Source of the DNA: Xylanibacter brevis ATCC 19188
GTDB taxonomy: Bacteria; Bacteroidota; Bacteroidia; Bacteroidales; Bacteroidaceae
Direction: 5' to 3'
NCBI RefSeq assembly: GCF_000621725.1
Contig: NZ_JHXM01000004.1
Location: 186,001-250,000, forward strand
Length of the DNA: 64,000 nt
The notes under the pieces were generated by a model. That model saw only the letters and a list, made by a program, of their open reading frames with translations, was not told where the DNA came from and did not search any database. The number at the start of each line of letters is the position of its first letter. The first letter of the stretch is position 1. Position numbers and translations under genes: made by a program. This document shows, piece after piece, positions 27,341 through 35,940 of this stretch.

Positions 27341-28858
27341 ATGATTACAGGCGAGATAAAGAATAAGATTGACCAGATATGGGATACCTTCTTTGTGGCA
27401 GGTATTACTAATCCCATAACAGTATTGGAGCAGATGACCTATATTTTCTTCATGAAGTTGCTCGATGACAAGCAGCTGCAAGAAGAGGAGAATGCTCGCG
27501 ACTGGGGTGCAGAAGTCCAGAATCCCACATTCCTCGACGGACAGCTTTGGGTGAATCCTGAGGCTATTTCGGATGAAGAGAAGAAGGGTGTCCCATACGA
27601 GAATCTTCGTTGGCATGTGTTTAAGAACTTCGGGTCTGACAACATGTTTAAGATTGTTCGCCAAAGTGTGTTTGAGTTCATCAAGCATATCGGAACAGGT
27701 GAGGAAAGTGCCTACAGTCGCTATATGAAGTCTGCCATATTCCTTATCCCCAATGCTCGCACGCTGACAAAGGTTGTAGATGGTGTAGATGCCCTAGACA
27801 TGAACAATCGTGATGCTATGGGCGATGTCTATGAATACATCCTTGGCAAGATGGCAGCATCAGGCACTAATGGTCAGTTCCGTACTCCTCGCCACATCAT
27901 CCGCATGATTGTGGAGATGATGGAGCCAACGCCCAAAGACTATATCTGCGACCCCGCAATGGGTAGTGCAGGTTTCCTCGTTGAGGCTGTAAAGTATATC
28001 AAGGAGAACTATGGGACAGCCATGTATGCTGCAGAAGAAGTTCATCACATGAAGACATCGATGATTAATGGTTACGATACAGACCAGACGATGCTTCGTA
28101 TAGGTGCCATGAACCTGCTGCTTCATGACATTACTGCTCCAGAACTGGCCTGGCGCGACTCGTTGTCAGAACAGAACGATGATCAGAGTTGCTATACGCT
28201 CATCATGGCAAATCCTCCTTTCGCTGGCAGTCTGGACAAGGGCAACGTCAACAAGAAGATTCTGGCCTATGCCAATACGAGCAAGACAGAACTCTTGTTC
28301 CTTGCTCAGTTTGTGCGCTCTTTGGAGGTTGGTGGCCGTTGTGCCAGCATTGTTCCTGATGGCGTATTGTTTGGCACCAGCAAAGCCCATATTGCCATTC
28401 GTAAGGAGATAGTAGACAACCAGCAGCTGAAGGCTGTTATCTCTATGCCCAGTGGCGTCTTCAAGCCTTACGCTGGAGTAAGTACTGCCGTTCTAGTCTT
28501 CTCAAAGACGAATAGTGGTGGCACTGACAAGGTGTGGTTCTACGACATGAAGGCTGATGGCTTCAGTCTTGACGATAAGCGAAGCCCTATCAGCGAGAAT
28601 GACATTCCTGATGTGGTATCTCGCTACCATAACCTGAAGGCCGAAGAGTCTCGCAGTCGCAAGGAGCAGAGTTTCTTTGTTCCTGTGGAAGAGATTCGCC
28701 AGAACAACTATGACCTTTCTATCAACAAGTACAAGGAGATAGAGAGGGAGAAGGTAGAGTACGAACCCATTGCAGACATCCTTACTCGTCTTGAAAAGAC
28801 AGAAGGAGAATACCTGAAGGGATATAGCGAACTGTATAAGATGTTGAAAGGGGAATGA
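27341..28858 (+). CDS. hsdM: Type I restriction-modification system methyltransferase subunit
   Basis: Adenine N6-methyltransferase that protects the host and is the core of the type I complex with HsdS and HsdR. The 505 residues have the N-terminal HsdM_N helices (KNKIDQIWDTFFVAGI, LEQMTYIFFMKLLDD), the SAM-binding motif DPAMGSAGFLVEA and an intact catalytic motif IV NPPF in LIMANPPFAG. The C-terminal helices that bind HsdS are present. It overlaps the following DUF1016 gene by four bases (ATGA). The intact NPPF contrasts with TPPF in the fusion protein upstream. Confidence 0.96.
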   Translation: MITGEIKNKIDQIWDTFFVAGITNPITVLEQMTYIFFMKLLDDKQLQEEENARDWGAEVQNPTFLDGQLWVNPEAISDEEKKGVPYENLRWHVFKNFGSDNMFKIVRQSVFEFIKHIGTGEESAYSRYMKSAIFLIPNARTLTKVVDGVDALDMNNRDAMGDVYEYILGKMAASGTNGQFRTPRHIIRMIVEMMEPTPKDYICDPAMGSAGFLVEAVKYIKENYGTAMYAAEEVHHMKTSMINGYDTDQTMLRIGAMNLLLHDITAPELAWRDSLSEQNDDQSCYTLIMANPPFAGSLDKGNVNKKILAYANTSKTELLFLAQFVRSLEVGGRCASIVPDGVLFGTSKAHIAIRKEIVDNQQLKAVISMPSGVFKPYAGVSTAVLVFSKTNSGGTDKVWFYDMKADGFSLDDKRSPISENDIPDVVSRYHNLKAEESRSRKEQSFFVPVEEIRQNNYDLSINKYKEIEREKVEYEPIADILTRLEKTEGEYLKGYSELYKMLKGE

Positions 28859-30000
28859 TGATGGCACAGAAGAACGAAATACAAGAAACAGCTCGTATAG
28901 ATGCCCTCTTTGAGAAGGTATCTGCACTCATAAATCAGGCCCGCAGACATGTTGCTACGACAATCAATGTGGCAGAGGTTTATACCAAATATCACATTGG
29001 ACTATATATTGTTGAAGACGAACAGAAGGGCAAGTCACGTGCCGAGTATGGAAAGCAGGTTCTGAAAGTTTTATCATCCCGTTTGACTGAACGCTTTGGT
29101 GATGGTTGGTCTGTAGAAACATTGGATAAATGCAGAAAGTTTTATCGGGTATATTCTTCAAGGCAGATTTCGTCCACAATGCAGACGAAATTGAATATCG
29201 TCAACAGTGTAGACGATATTGATTATGCCCCCCATACCTCTGTTTCTGGAAAGGAGCAACACTATTGCCCCAATTTCTCTCTTTCATGGAGCCACTATCT
29301 TATTCTTATGCGGATTGAGAATCCCGATGCTCGTAGTTTCTATGAAATAGAATGTGCGCAACAGCAATGGAGTGTGCGGCAACTCTCTCGTCAGGTAGGC
29401 AGTAGCCTCTATGAACGTTTGGCTCTGAGTCGCAACAAGGATGAGGTGATGAGATTGGCAAAAGAGGGACAAACCATAGAGAAGCCTTCGGACATCATAA
29501 AAGACCCGCTGACTTTAGAGTTCTTAGGATTAAAGCCCGACTCTGCATATTCTGAGAGTAAGTTAGAGAATGCTATTATCAGCAAGATGCAGCAGTTTCT
29601 CCTTGAATTGGGAAAGGGATTCCTTTTCGAGGCACGCCAGAAGAGATTCACATTTGAAGAAGAGAACTTCTACGTTGACTTGGTTTTCTATAATCGTCTG
29701 TTGCAATGCTATGTGCTGATAGATTTAAAGGCAGACAAGCTGACTCATCAAGACCTCGGTCAGATGCAGATGTATGTCAACTACTATGATCGATTTGTGA
29801 AGCAGGACTATGAGAAACCTACCATCGGCATACTGCTTTGTGAGAGCAAGAAAGAAGCATTGGTAGAACTGACCCTGCCCAAGGATGCTAATATCTATGC
29901 TACGCAATATCAGCTCTATTTGCCAGACAAAAATTTGTTGCAGGCAAAAGTGAGAGAGTGGATTGCTGAGTTTAAAGAAACCAACGGAGAGACAGAATGA
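28855..30000 (+). CDS. DUF1016/YhcG-family PDDEXK nuclease-domain protein (copy 1)
   Basis: A 381-residue protein of the YhcG type. The N-terminal DUF1016 helical domain (about 10-180) shows INQARRHVATTINVAEVYT, RAEYGKQVLK and WSHYLILMRIENPDARSFY. The C-terminal PDDEXK domain shows FEARQKRFTFEEENFYVDLV, IDLKADKLTHQDLGQMQMYV, with the D...(I)DLK arrangement of the active site. The family is often found inside type I restriction loci; its function there is not settled. It overlaps hsdM by four bases, so it belongs to the operon. It is a paralogue of the next gene. Confidence 0.9.
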   Translation: MMMAQKNEIQETARIDALFEKVSALINQARRHVATTINVAEVYTKYHIGLYIVEDEQKGKSRAEYGKQVLKVLSSRLTERFGDGWSVETLDKCRKFYRVYSSRQISSTMQTKLNIVNSVDDIDYAPHTSVSGKEQHYCPNFSLSWSHYLILMRIENPDARSFYEIECAQQQWSVRQLSRQVGSSLYERLALSRNKDEVMRLAKEGQTIEKPSDIIKDPLTLEFLGLKPDSAYSESKLENAIISKMQQFLLELGKGFLFEARQKRFTFEEENFYVDLVFYNRLLQCYVLIDLKADKLTHQDLGQMQMYVNYYDRFVKQDYEKPTIGILLCESKKEALVELTLPKDANIYATQYQLYLPDKNLLQAKVREWIAEFKETNGETE

Positions 30001-30010
30001 GAGAAGGGAA

Positions 30011-31087
30011 ATGAAGATGGAACAGAAGAACAATACAATTGTCGCGACAGTGTCGACACAATCTATGATACAAGATTTGCGTCAGATTATTGAGCAGGCA
30101 CGTGGTCATGTAGCCGCTACTGCCAATTACGAATTGACCATGATGTATTGGCATATAGGTGAGCGTATCAATCGTGAAGTGCTTGATAATCAGCGTGCTG
30201 AATATGGAAAACAAATTGTTGCGACAGTGTCGCAACAATTGCAGGCGGAGTATGGGGAGAAGGGATTTGAAAAGAGTTCCCTCACGAGGATGATGAAATT
30301 TGCAAAATTGTTTCCTGATAAGCAAATTGTTGCGACAGCGTCGCAACAATTGTCATGGTCTCATTTCGTAGAGATTTTGCCTCTTAGGGACGATCTTCAA
30401 CGTGAATTCTATCTTACGTTAGCATCTTCTGAAAGATGGAGTATACGTCACCTTCGCAAAGAGATTGATGGTATGCTCTTTGAGCGCACAGCCATCAGCG
30501 GCAAACCTGACGAGTTCATTAAGAAAGAGCTATCCACTCTGCGCGATGACAATGTAATGTCTCCCGACCTTGTTTTCAAGAGCCCGTATTTCTTGGAGTT
30601 TACAGGACTGAAAGGAATGTACAGCGAAAAGAACCTTGAAGACAGTTTGATTGCCCACCTTGAGCAGTTCATCATCGAGTTGGGTAATGGATTCAGTTTC
30701 GTGGCACGTCAAAAACGAATGATCATCGACGGGCAGGACTTTTATCTTGATTTGTTGTTCTACCACCGCCGTCTGCATCGATTAATTGCGATTGATCTCA
30801 AATTAGGCAGTTTCAAAGCGCAATACAAGGGCCAGATGGAACTCTATCTGCGCTGGCTGGAAGCACACGAGATGGAACCAGGCGAAGAAACACCGTTGGG
30901 CTTATTGCTGTGCACAGAGGGCAGCGATGAACAAATAGAACTGCTGCAACTCGACAAGGCTGGCATTAAGGTGGCGAAGTATCTTACAGAATTGCCTCCA
31001 CGCCATGTGCTGATGCAGCAGATTCAGAAATCTCTTGAGGCTGCCAAAACTCGATTTGATAATATTATTGAGGAAGACGAGCTATGA
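30011..31087 (+). CDS. DUF1016/YhcG-family PDDEXK nuclease-domain protein (copy 2)
   Basis: A second, diverged YhcG-type gene of about 358 residues with the same layout: DUF1016 helices (LRQIIEQARGHVAATANYEL, RAEYGKQIVATVSQQL, WSHFVEILPLRDD) and the PDDEXK domain (VARQKRMIIDGQDFYLDLLF, AIDLKLGSFKAQYKGQMELY). The start at 30011 follows AGAAGGGA; ATG 30017 is equally possible. Three stretches encoding (N/K)xIVAT(V/A)S.Q are made of palindromic DNA, which looks like insertion of a small repeat in frame. The stop overlaps the hsdS ATG (ATGA). Confidence 0.9.
   Translation: MKMEQKNNTIVATVSTQSMIQDLRQIIEQARGHVAATANYELTMMYWHIGERINREVLDNQRAEYGKQIVATVSQQLQAEYGEKGFEKSSLTRMMKFAKLFPDKQIVATASQQLSWSHFVEILPLRDDLQREFYLTLASSERWSIRHLRKEIDGMLFERTAISGKPDEFIKKELSTLRDDNVMSPDLVFKSPYFLEFTGLKGMYSEKNLEDSLIAHLEQFIIELGNGFSFVARQKRMIIDGQDFYLDLLFYHRRLHRLIAIDLKLGSFKAQYKGQMELYLRWLEAHEMEPGEETPLGLLLCTEGSDEQIELLQLDKAGIKVAKYLTELPPRHVLMQQIQKSLEAAKTRFDNIIEEDEL
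30038..30062. repeat. In-frame palindromic unit in DUF1016 copy 2 (first, diverged)
   Basis: ATTGTCGCGACA, a central G, then TGTCGACACAAT: nearly palindromic and related to the units at 30214 and 30325. It encodes TIVATVSTQS. Confidence 0.65.
30214..30240. repeat. In-frame 27-base palindromic unit in DUF1016 copy 2 (second)
   Basis: Perfect palindrome with 13-base arms (AATTGTTGCGACA and its complement) around a central G. It encodes QIVATVSQQL, in frame with the gene. Confidence 0.85.
30325..30351. repeat. In-frame 27-base palindromic unit in DUF1016 copy 2 (third)
   Basis: Identical to the unit at 30214 except for one base at the centre (GCG for GTG), leaving 12-base arms. It encodes QIVATASQQL; its start is 111 bases (37 codons) after that of the previous unit. 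Confidence 0.85.
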
Positions 31088-32268
31088 GAGAAGGGTGGAC
31101 ATATAAGAAATTGGGAGATATAGCTACTTTTATCAATGGTGATAGAGGTAAGAATTATCCTTCACAGAAAGATTTTGTTGATAAAGGTATACCTTTTATC
31201 AATGCAGGCCATATTATGGATGGCGAGATAGATTTTGATTCCATGAATTATATTACAGAAAATAAATATAATAGTCTTAATTCTGGAAAAATAGTAGATG
31301 GAGATATTCTGTTTTGTTTAAGAGGTTCATTGGGCAAGAAAGCCATCGTAAAAGGTGTAGCACAAGGTGCTATTGCCTCTTCTTTGGTAATAATTAGATG
31401 CAACGATGTATATAATCAATATCTATTCCATTATCTCAATAGTTCCTTTATATCTTCTTGTATATACAAAAGTAATAACGGAAGCTCTCAACCTAATCTT
31501 TCTGCTACAAGTGTAAGTGGATATATTATCCCTATTCCTTCTCTTCCCGAGCAGCAATCTATAGTTGCAGAGCTTGACAAGATTAATGAGCTGATAAGCC
31601 TAAAGAAGGCTCAGTTGAGTGACCTCGACAGTCTTGCTCAAAGCATATTCTATGATATGTTTGGTGACCCCATCGAAAATGAAAAAGGATGGGAAGTGAA
31701 GAATCTAAGTGATAATGTACAAGAAATGTTCTTGGGACCTTTTGGTAGTGCTCTAAAAGTAGATTCTTATGTTGAGAAGATAGATGCATTTTGTATGGTT
31801 TATGAGCAAAAACACGCCATTCAAGGTAGACTTGATTTAGAGAATCATTTTATCAATGAAGAAAAGTATAACTCATTAAGAAGGTTTGAAGTTAAGGGTG
31901 GTGATTTCATTATGAGTTGTCGTGGTACGATAGGCAAATTATATCAGTTACCAATAGATGCACCTAGAGGAATCATTCATCCGTCATTGATGAAGATAAG
32001 AATAAAAGAGGATGCTTATAATTCAACCTATTTCAAGTATATGCTTGTGAAGATAGTCGCAAATGAAAACACAAATGGTAATTGTGTTCAAATGGCGATA
32101 ACAGCTAAGGAACTTGGCAAGAAGTCCCTTCCTCTCCCTCCTCTTTCTCTCCAGCAAGAATTTGCAAAGAGGATAGAGTTGATTGAGCAGCAGAAGGCGC
32201 AAATCAGTTCTACGATAAAAGACCTTGAAACATTGCTTGCATCAAGAATGCAGTATTGGTTTGACTAA
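31084..32268 (+). CDS. hsdS: Type I restriction system specificity subunit
   Basis: Recognises the bipartite DNA target and positions HsdM and HsdR. The 394 residues comprise two target-recognition domains, each starting with a typical phrase (GWTYKKLGDIATFINGD near residue 5 and GWEVKNLSDNVQEMF near 200), each followed by a conserved helix after PIPSLPEQQSIVAEL or PLPPLSLQQEFAKRI. Both domains look complete, so the protein can recognise a two-part site. The TRD parts are notably AT-rich, usual for these exchangeable segments. The last bases including the stop are duplicated just downstream. hsdR begins 38 bases after the stop. Confidence 0.95.
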   Translation: MREGWTYKKLGDIATFINGDRGKNYPSQKDFVDKGIPFINAGHIMDGEIDFDSMNYITENKYNSLNSGKIVDGDILFCLRGSLGKKAIVKGVAQGAIASSLVIIRCNDVYNQYLFHYLNSSFISSCIYKSNNGSSQPNLSATSVSGYIIPIPSLPEQQSIVAELDKINELISLKKAQLSDLDSLAQSIFYDMFGDPIENEKGWEVKNLSDNVQEMFLGPFGSALKVDSYVEKIDAFCMVYEQKHAIQGRLDLENHFINEEKYNSLRRFEVKGGDFIMSCRGTIGKLYQLPIDAPRGIIHPSLMKIRIKEDAYNSTYFKYMLVKIVANENTNGNCVQMAITAKELGKKSLPLPPLSLQQEFAKRIELIEQQKAQISSTIKDLETLLASRMQYWFD

Positions 32269-32296
32269 AAACGTTAAGTGTTGGTTTGACTAAAAA
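32256..32296 (+). repeat. Short direct repeat of the hsdS 3' end
   Basis: TTGGTTTGACTAAAAA occurs at 32256-32271 (spanning the hsdS stop) and again at 32281-32296, offset by 25 bases. This looks like a local duplication of the gene end. Confidence 0.8.
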
Positions 32297-32305
32297 TTAA
32301 GTGAT

Positions 32306-35300
32306 ATGAAGAATTTCGACTTTATCCAACTATTAGCTCAACATATTCCGAGCTTTAGCAAACTGCATGCATATTGCGATAAGGCAGAAATATTTCAGAA
32401 CTCTTATCCTGAGGAGTCTGCTACTAATGCCCGCAAGGCATTGGAATGGCTGGTGAAGCACCATCTCGCGATGGCATCAGCCAAGGTGGAGCAGAAGGAA
32501 TCACTTAACGATATGCTGAAGCATCCGGAGATGGATGCCTTCATCAACTATGACTGGGAATTTGAGAAGAACATCTATACCGTCAAAAAGTTTGGCAACT
32601 ATGCTTCTCATACTGGAACACAGGAGATCAAGAAGAATGATGCCTTCATCTGCTTGAGAGCCCTGTTCTATGTGGTGGAGGGCTTCCTGTATCGTTGGAA
32701 AGCGATGAAGAACATAGCAGCCTTTGATGCTACCTTGGTGCCACAAGTGCTGCCAGGAATGCAGGTATTAACTTCTCCTGAGCCAGAAGTGTCGCAAGAG
32801 GTTGTTGACAGCGTGCCCAAGGAGGTGATAGAAAACCCTGTCAAGCCTGTAGAGACACCCAAGGAGTCGCTTGCCAGCGAGGCAGTGACAAGAAGATGTC
32901 TCATAGACTATATGCTGAATGAAGCAAAGTGGGACATCCTGACAGTAAAGGGCGATATACAGGGAGGAAAGGCTTGCATAGAGGTTGAGGTGGAAGGTAT
33001 GCCAACACCAAGCGGAAAGGGCTATTGCGACTATGTACTGTTTAGCAGGGGTGGAAAGCCTTTGGCAGTCGTAGAGGCTAAGAGTACCATACAGAGTGCA
33101 GGAAAAGGCAGAGCACAGGCCATACTGTATGCCGACTGTCTGGAAAAGAAATATGGCATTCGGCCTGTCATATATTATACCAATGGTTATGTGACAAAGG
33201 TTATTGACGGCTTGGGATATCCTGACAGGGATGTCATATCATTCCATAGTCATGACGACCTGGAATATATCATGCAGAAACGTGGCAGGGCCGACATCAA
33301 GGACTTGACCATAGACGAGACGATTACTGACAGACCTTATCAGAAGACGGCCATCAAGAGCCTCGTGGAATGGCTCAACATGAAGCATCGTCGTGGGTTG
33401 CTGGTGCTGGCTACTGGTACAGGAAAGACACGCGTCAGCATTTCGCTCTGCAAGCTGCTGTCAAACAATGACTGGATCAAGAACGTGTTGTTCCTTGCCG
33501 ACAGAACAGAATTGGTGGGTCAGGCAAGAGGTAACTTTGAAAAGCTGTTGCCTAGTGAGTCGATGGCTTCACTGTCAGACGATGATGAGCCTGACTTGGA
33601 GGCTCGATTCATATTCTCCACATACCAGACGATGATCAACTACATCAATGAGTATGATGTGAAGTTCAGCGTGGGGCATTTTGACCTGATTATCATAGAC
33701 GAGGCCCACAGATCTGTATTCGGAAAGTATGGAGCCATCTTCCAATACTTCGACTCGTTATTGATAGGTCTGACAGCAACACCTCGTGACGAGATAGACA
33801 AGAACACCTTCCGATTGCTGGAACTGGAGAACGAGCCCAACTTTGAATATACCTTTGACGAGGCAGTAAATGACGGATACCTTGTGGCTTACAAGGCAAA
33901 GCGCCATCACTCGAAGATGATCAACAAAGGCATCAAGTATGACGAACTGACTCCAGAACAGCGAGAGGAACTGGAAAAGGTGTGGGATTACGAGAAGATG
34001 CTGAAGGGCATCGACCCCAATGCGGAATACCATCGAGACATAGAAGGAAACGAGATATTCCGTTACCTCATCAATGACGATACGATAGACAATGTATTGT
34101 CAGAACTGATGGAAAACGGCTTGAAGATTAAGAGTGGCGAGGATATAGGAAAGACGATCATTTTTGCCTATAATCATAAACATGCTGAGAGAATAGTGGA
34201 ACGCTTCCACGCACTATTCCCCAATCGTGGAGCAGACTATTGCCAGTTGATAGACAATCAGGTGAAGTACCACGATAAGTTGATAGCAAAATTCAAGGTT
34301 GCGGAAAGCCTGCCTCAGATAGCTGTCAGCGTGGATATGCTCGACACAGGTATTGATGTACCGGAAGTATTGAACTTGGTCTTCTTTAAGATTGTGAAGT
34401 CGAAGATAAAGTTTGAGCAGATGATAGGTCGAGGTACTCGCCTTTGTCCTGACCTCTTCGGAGAGGGTAAGAACAAGGAATGCTTCTATATTTTTGACTG
34501 GTGTGGCAACTTCGATTATTTCTCTAAGAAACCTGATGGCATAGATGCTTCAAACAGCAAGTCGTTGACAGAACGACTCTTCTCGCTGCGACTGGATATA
34601 GCAAAGGAACTGCAAAGTGCTGAGCATCAGGAGAAGGCATTTGACAAGCAGATGCATGACGACCTGAAGGTGCTTCTGCATCAACAGGTAAACGGCATTG
34701 TGAAAGAGCGGAAGGATGCCCGTTCCTATTGGAACATCATAGAGCCATTCCGTGATAAGGAGAAATGGACTTATCTCTCAGAGGTAGATGTCTTGCGCCT
34801 GAAGGAAATAGGGAAGCTGATACCACAAGATGATGATGACGAATCGGCAAAGAAATTCGACGTCATCATGCTTCACCTGCAGTTGGCTCATATCGACTCT
34901 ACAGTTCGTGTGGGACAGTTTAGGCAGGTGGTAGTCAATGTGGCAGCTCATCTGGAAAAGAAAGGCTCCATACCTGCTGTGATGAAGCATCTAGACACCA
35001 TCCGACAGGTTCAGCAACCACCATTCTGGGCGAACGAGAGCCTTGACAGTCTTGAGGGAGTAAGAACAGAACTGAGAGACCTGATAAAGCTGCTGGAGGG
35101 TACCAGGAAGAAGGAGAAGTTTATTATTGACATTGAAGACCCCTACGTCACAGTAGAGGGAGGAGAAGATGCAGTGATCCGTACTTCTTACAAGCAGAGA
35201 GTGGTAGACTATCTGGCACAAAATACAGGTAATCCAACACTCCAGAAGATACAGCAGTTTGAGCAGTTGACAGCAGCGGACTTCAAAGAACTGGAGCGAG

Positions 35301-35647
35301 TATTCTTTGAAGAACTGGGCAGTCGTGAAGAGTTTGACGAACTGGCAGAGGGACATCCATATAAAACCAATGTGGCTGCATTCATTCGTGTTGTCAATGG
35401 CATAGACAGGAAGAAAGCCCTCCAGATATATCAGAAGTTTATCAACGACAACAACCTGACGTCAGAACAAGAAAGATACCTGAAGAATATTCTCGACTAT
35501 GTTAGCGTAAATGGCGATATAGAGGTCAGGAACTTCATGGAGTATCCTTTAAAGGCATTCAACTGGCGAGTTACCTTCGGCGCTAATTTCGTCAGCCTAA
35601 AGGACTTTGTGAAAGAAATCCATCAGGTTATTTCAATAACGGCGTGA
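32306..35647 (+). CDS. hsdR: Type I restriction system endonuclease/translocase subunit
   Basis: DNA translocase and nuclease of the type I system. The 1113 residues start with a DUF4145-like helical domain (about 1-135, NYASHTGTQEIKKNDAF), then the HsdR N-terminal PDDEXK nuclease (GYCDYVLF and AVVEAKS at about 250), the SF2 helicase with Walker A LATGTGKTR near 369, IIIDEAHRSVFG near 463, TATPRDE, and motif VI QMIGRGTRLCPDL, followed by the C-terminal HsdM/HsdS-binding region. Order and composition match EcoEI-like HsdR proteins. It looks intact. A small membrane-protein gene follows after 19 bases. Confidence 0.96.
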   Translation: MKNFDFIQLLAQHIPSFSKLHAYCDKAEIFQNSYPEESATNARKALEWLVKHHLAMASAKVEQKESLNDMLKHPEMDAFINYDWEFEKNIYTVKKFGNYASHTGTQEIKKNDAFICLRALFYVVEGFLYRWKAMKNIAAFDATLVPQVLPGMQVLTSPEPEVSQEVVDSVPKEVIENPVKPVETPKESLASEAVTRRCLIDYMLNEAKWDILTVKGDIQGGKACIEVEVEGMPTPSGKGYCDYVLFSRGGKPLAVVEAKSTIQSAGKGRAQAILYADCLEKKYGIRPVIYYTNGYVTKVIDGLGYPDRDVISFHSHDDLEYIMQKRGRADIKDLTIDETITDRPYQKTAIKSLVEWLNMKHRRGLLVLATGTGKTRVSISLCKLLSNNDWIKNVLFLADRTELVGQARGNFEKLLPSESMASLSDDDEPDLEARFIFSTYQTMINYINEYDVKFSVGHFDLIIIDEAHRSVFGKYGAIFQYFDSLLIGLTATPRDEIDKNTFRLLELENEPNFEYTFDEAVNDGYLVAYKAKRHHSKMINKGIKYDELTPEQREELEKVWDYEKMLKGIDPNAEYHRDIEGNEIFRYLINDDTIDNVLSELMENGLKIKSGEDIGKTIIFAYNHKHAERIVERFHALFPNRGADYCQLIDNQVKYHDKLIAKFKVAESLPQIAVSVDMLDTGIDVPEVLNLVFFKIVKSKIKFEQMIGRGTRLCPDLFGEGKNKECFYIFDWCGNFDYFSKKPDGIDASNSKSLTERLFSLRLDIAKELQSAEHQEKAFDKQMHDDLKVLLHQQVNGIVKERKDARSYWNIIEPFRDKEKWTYLSEVDVLRLKEIGKLIPQDDDDESAKKFDVIMLHLQLAHIDSTVRVGQFRQVVVNVAAHLEKKGSIPAVMKHLDTIRQVQQPPFWANESLDSLEGVRTELRDLIKLLEGTRKKEKFIIDIEDPYVTVEGGEDAVIRTSYKQRVVDYLAQNTGNPTLQKIQQFEQLTAADFKELERVFFEELGSREEFDELAEGHPYKTNVAAFIRVVNGIDRKKALQIYQKFINDNNLTSEQERYLKNILDYVSVNGDIEVRNFMEYPLKAFNWRVTFGANFVSLKDFVKEIHQVISITA

Positions 35648-35666
35648 ATGCCAAGGGAGGATTATT

Positions 35667-35816
35667 ATGACACTTATTTTGGGGATTTTATTACTATTCT
35701 TCGGATGGCTATTTATGGGGTGGGATTTCTTCCTGTACATCATAGTAGGGGTTATCATCTGTATGATTATTCAGTCCTTCCACCCCAAATTCTTTGACAA
35801 TTGGCCTAAATTCTGA
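35667..35816 (+). CDS. Small (49-residue) hydrophobic membrane protein at the end of the restriction operon
   Basis: ATG at 35667 preceded by a strong Shine-Dalgarno AAGGGAGG, 19 bases after the hsdR stop. The product begins MTLILGILLLFFGWLFMGWD and continues with a second hydrophobic run (FFLYIIVGVIICMIIQ) and a short polar tail (HPKFFDNWPKF). One long or two short membrane segments are likely. I do not recognise a family. Position, strand and ribosome site argue that it is real and cotranscribed with hsdR; a defence role is inference. Confidence 0.6.
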   Translation: MTLILGILLLFFGWLFMGWDFFLYIIVGVIICMIIQSFHPKFFDNWPKF

Positions 35817-35893
35817 CAACGGAAGCAATAAACTTCGACGAGTTGAAAAAGGAGACGTTTCTCTTTGTGTAAAAAGATTCCTGATACAAATTC

Positions 35894-35940
35894 AATCCCC
35901 TCGCCCATTTCTTCAAAAAGCGGGGGAAGTTTCTACTAAT
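35894..35940 (+). repeat. REP-like flanking repeat, 3' side of the RAYT gene
   Basis: Contains CCCC-CGC and GCG-GGGG arms around a short loop, then GAAGTTTCTACTAAT. It matches, with small gaps, the repeat at 37109-37153 in the same orientation, and covers the RAYT stop codon. Confidence 0.7.

Noticed and set aside
32306..35647. BREX or DISARM system
   Set aside because: No pglX/pglZ/brxC or drmA/B-type genes; hsdM-hsdS-hsdR motifs make it a type I restriction system with extra genes.
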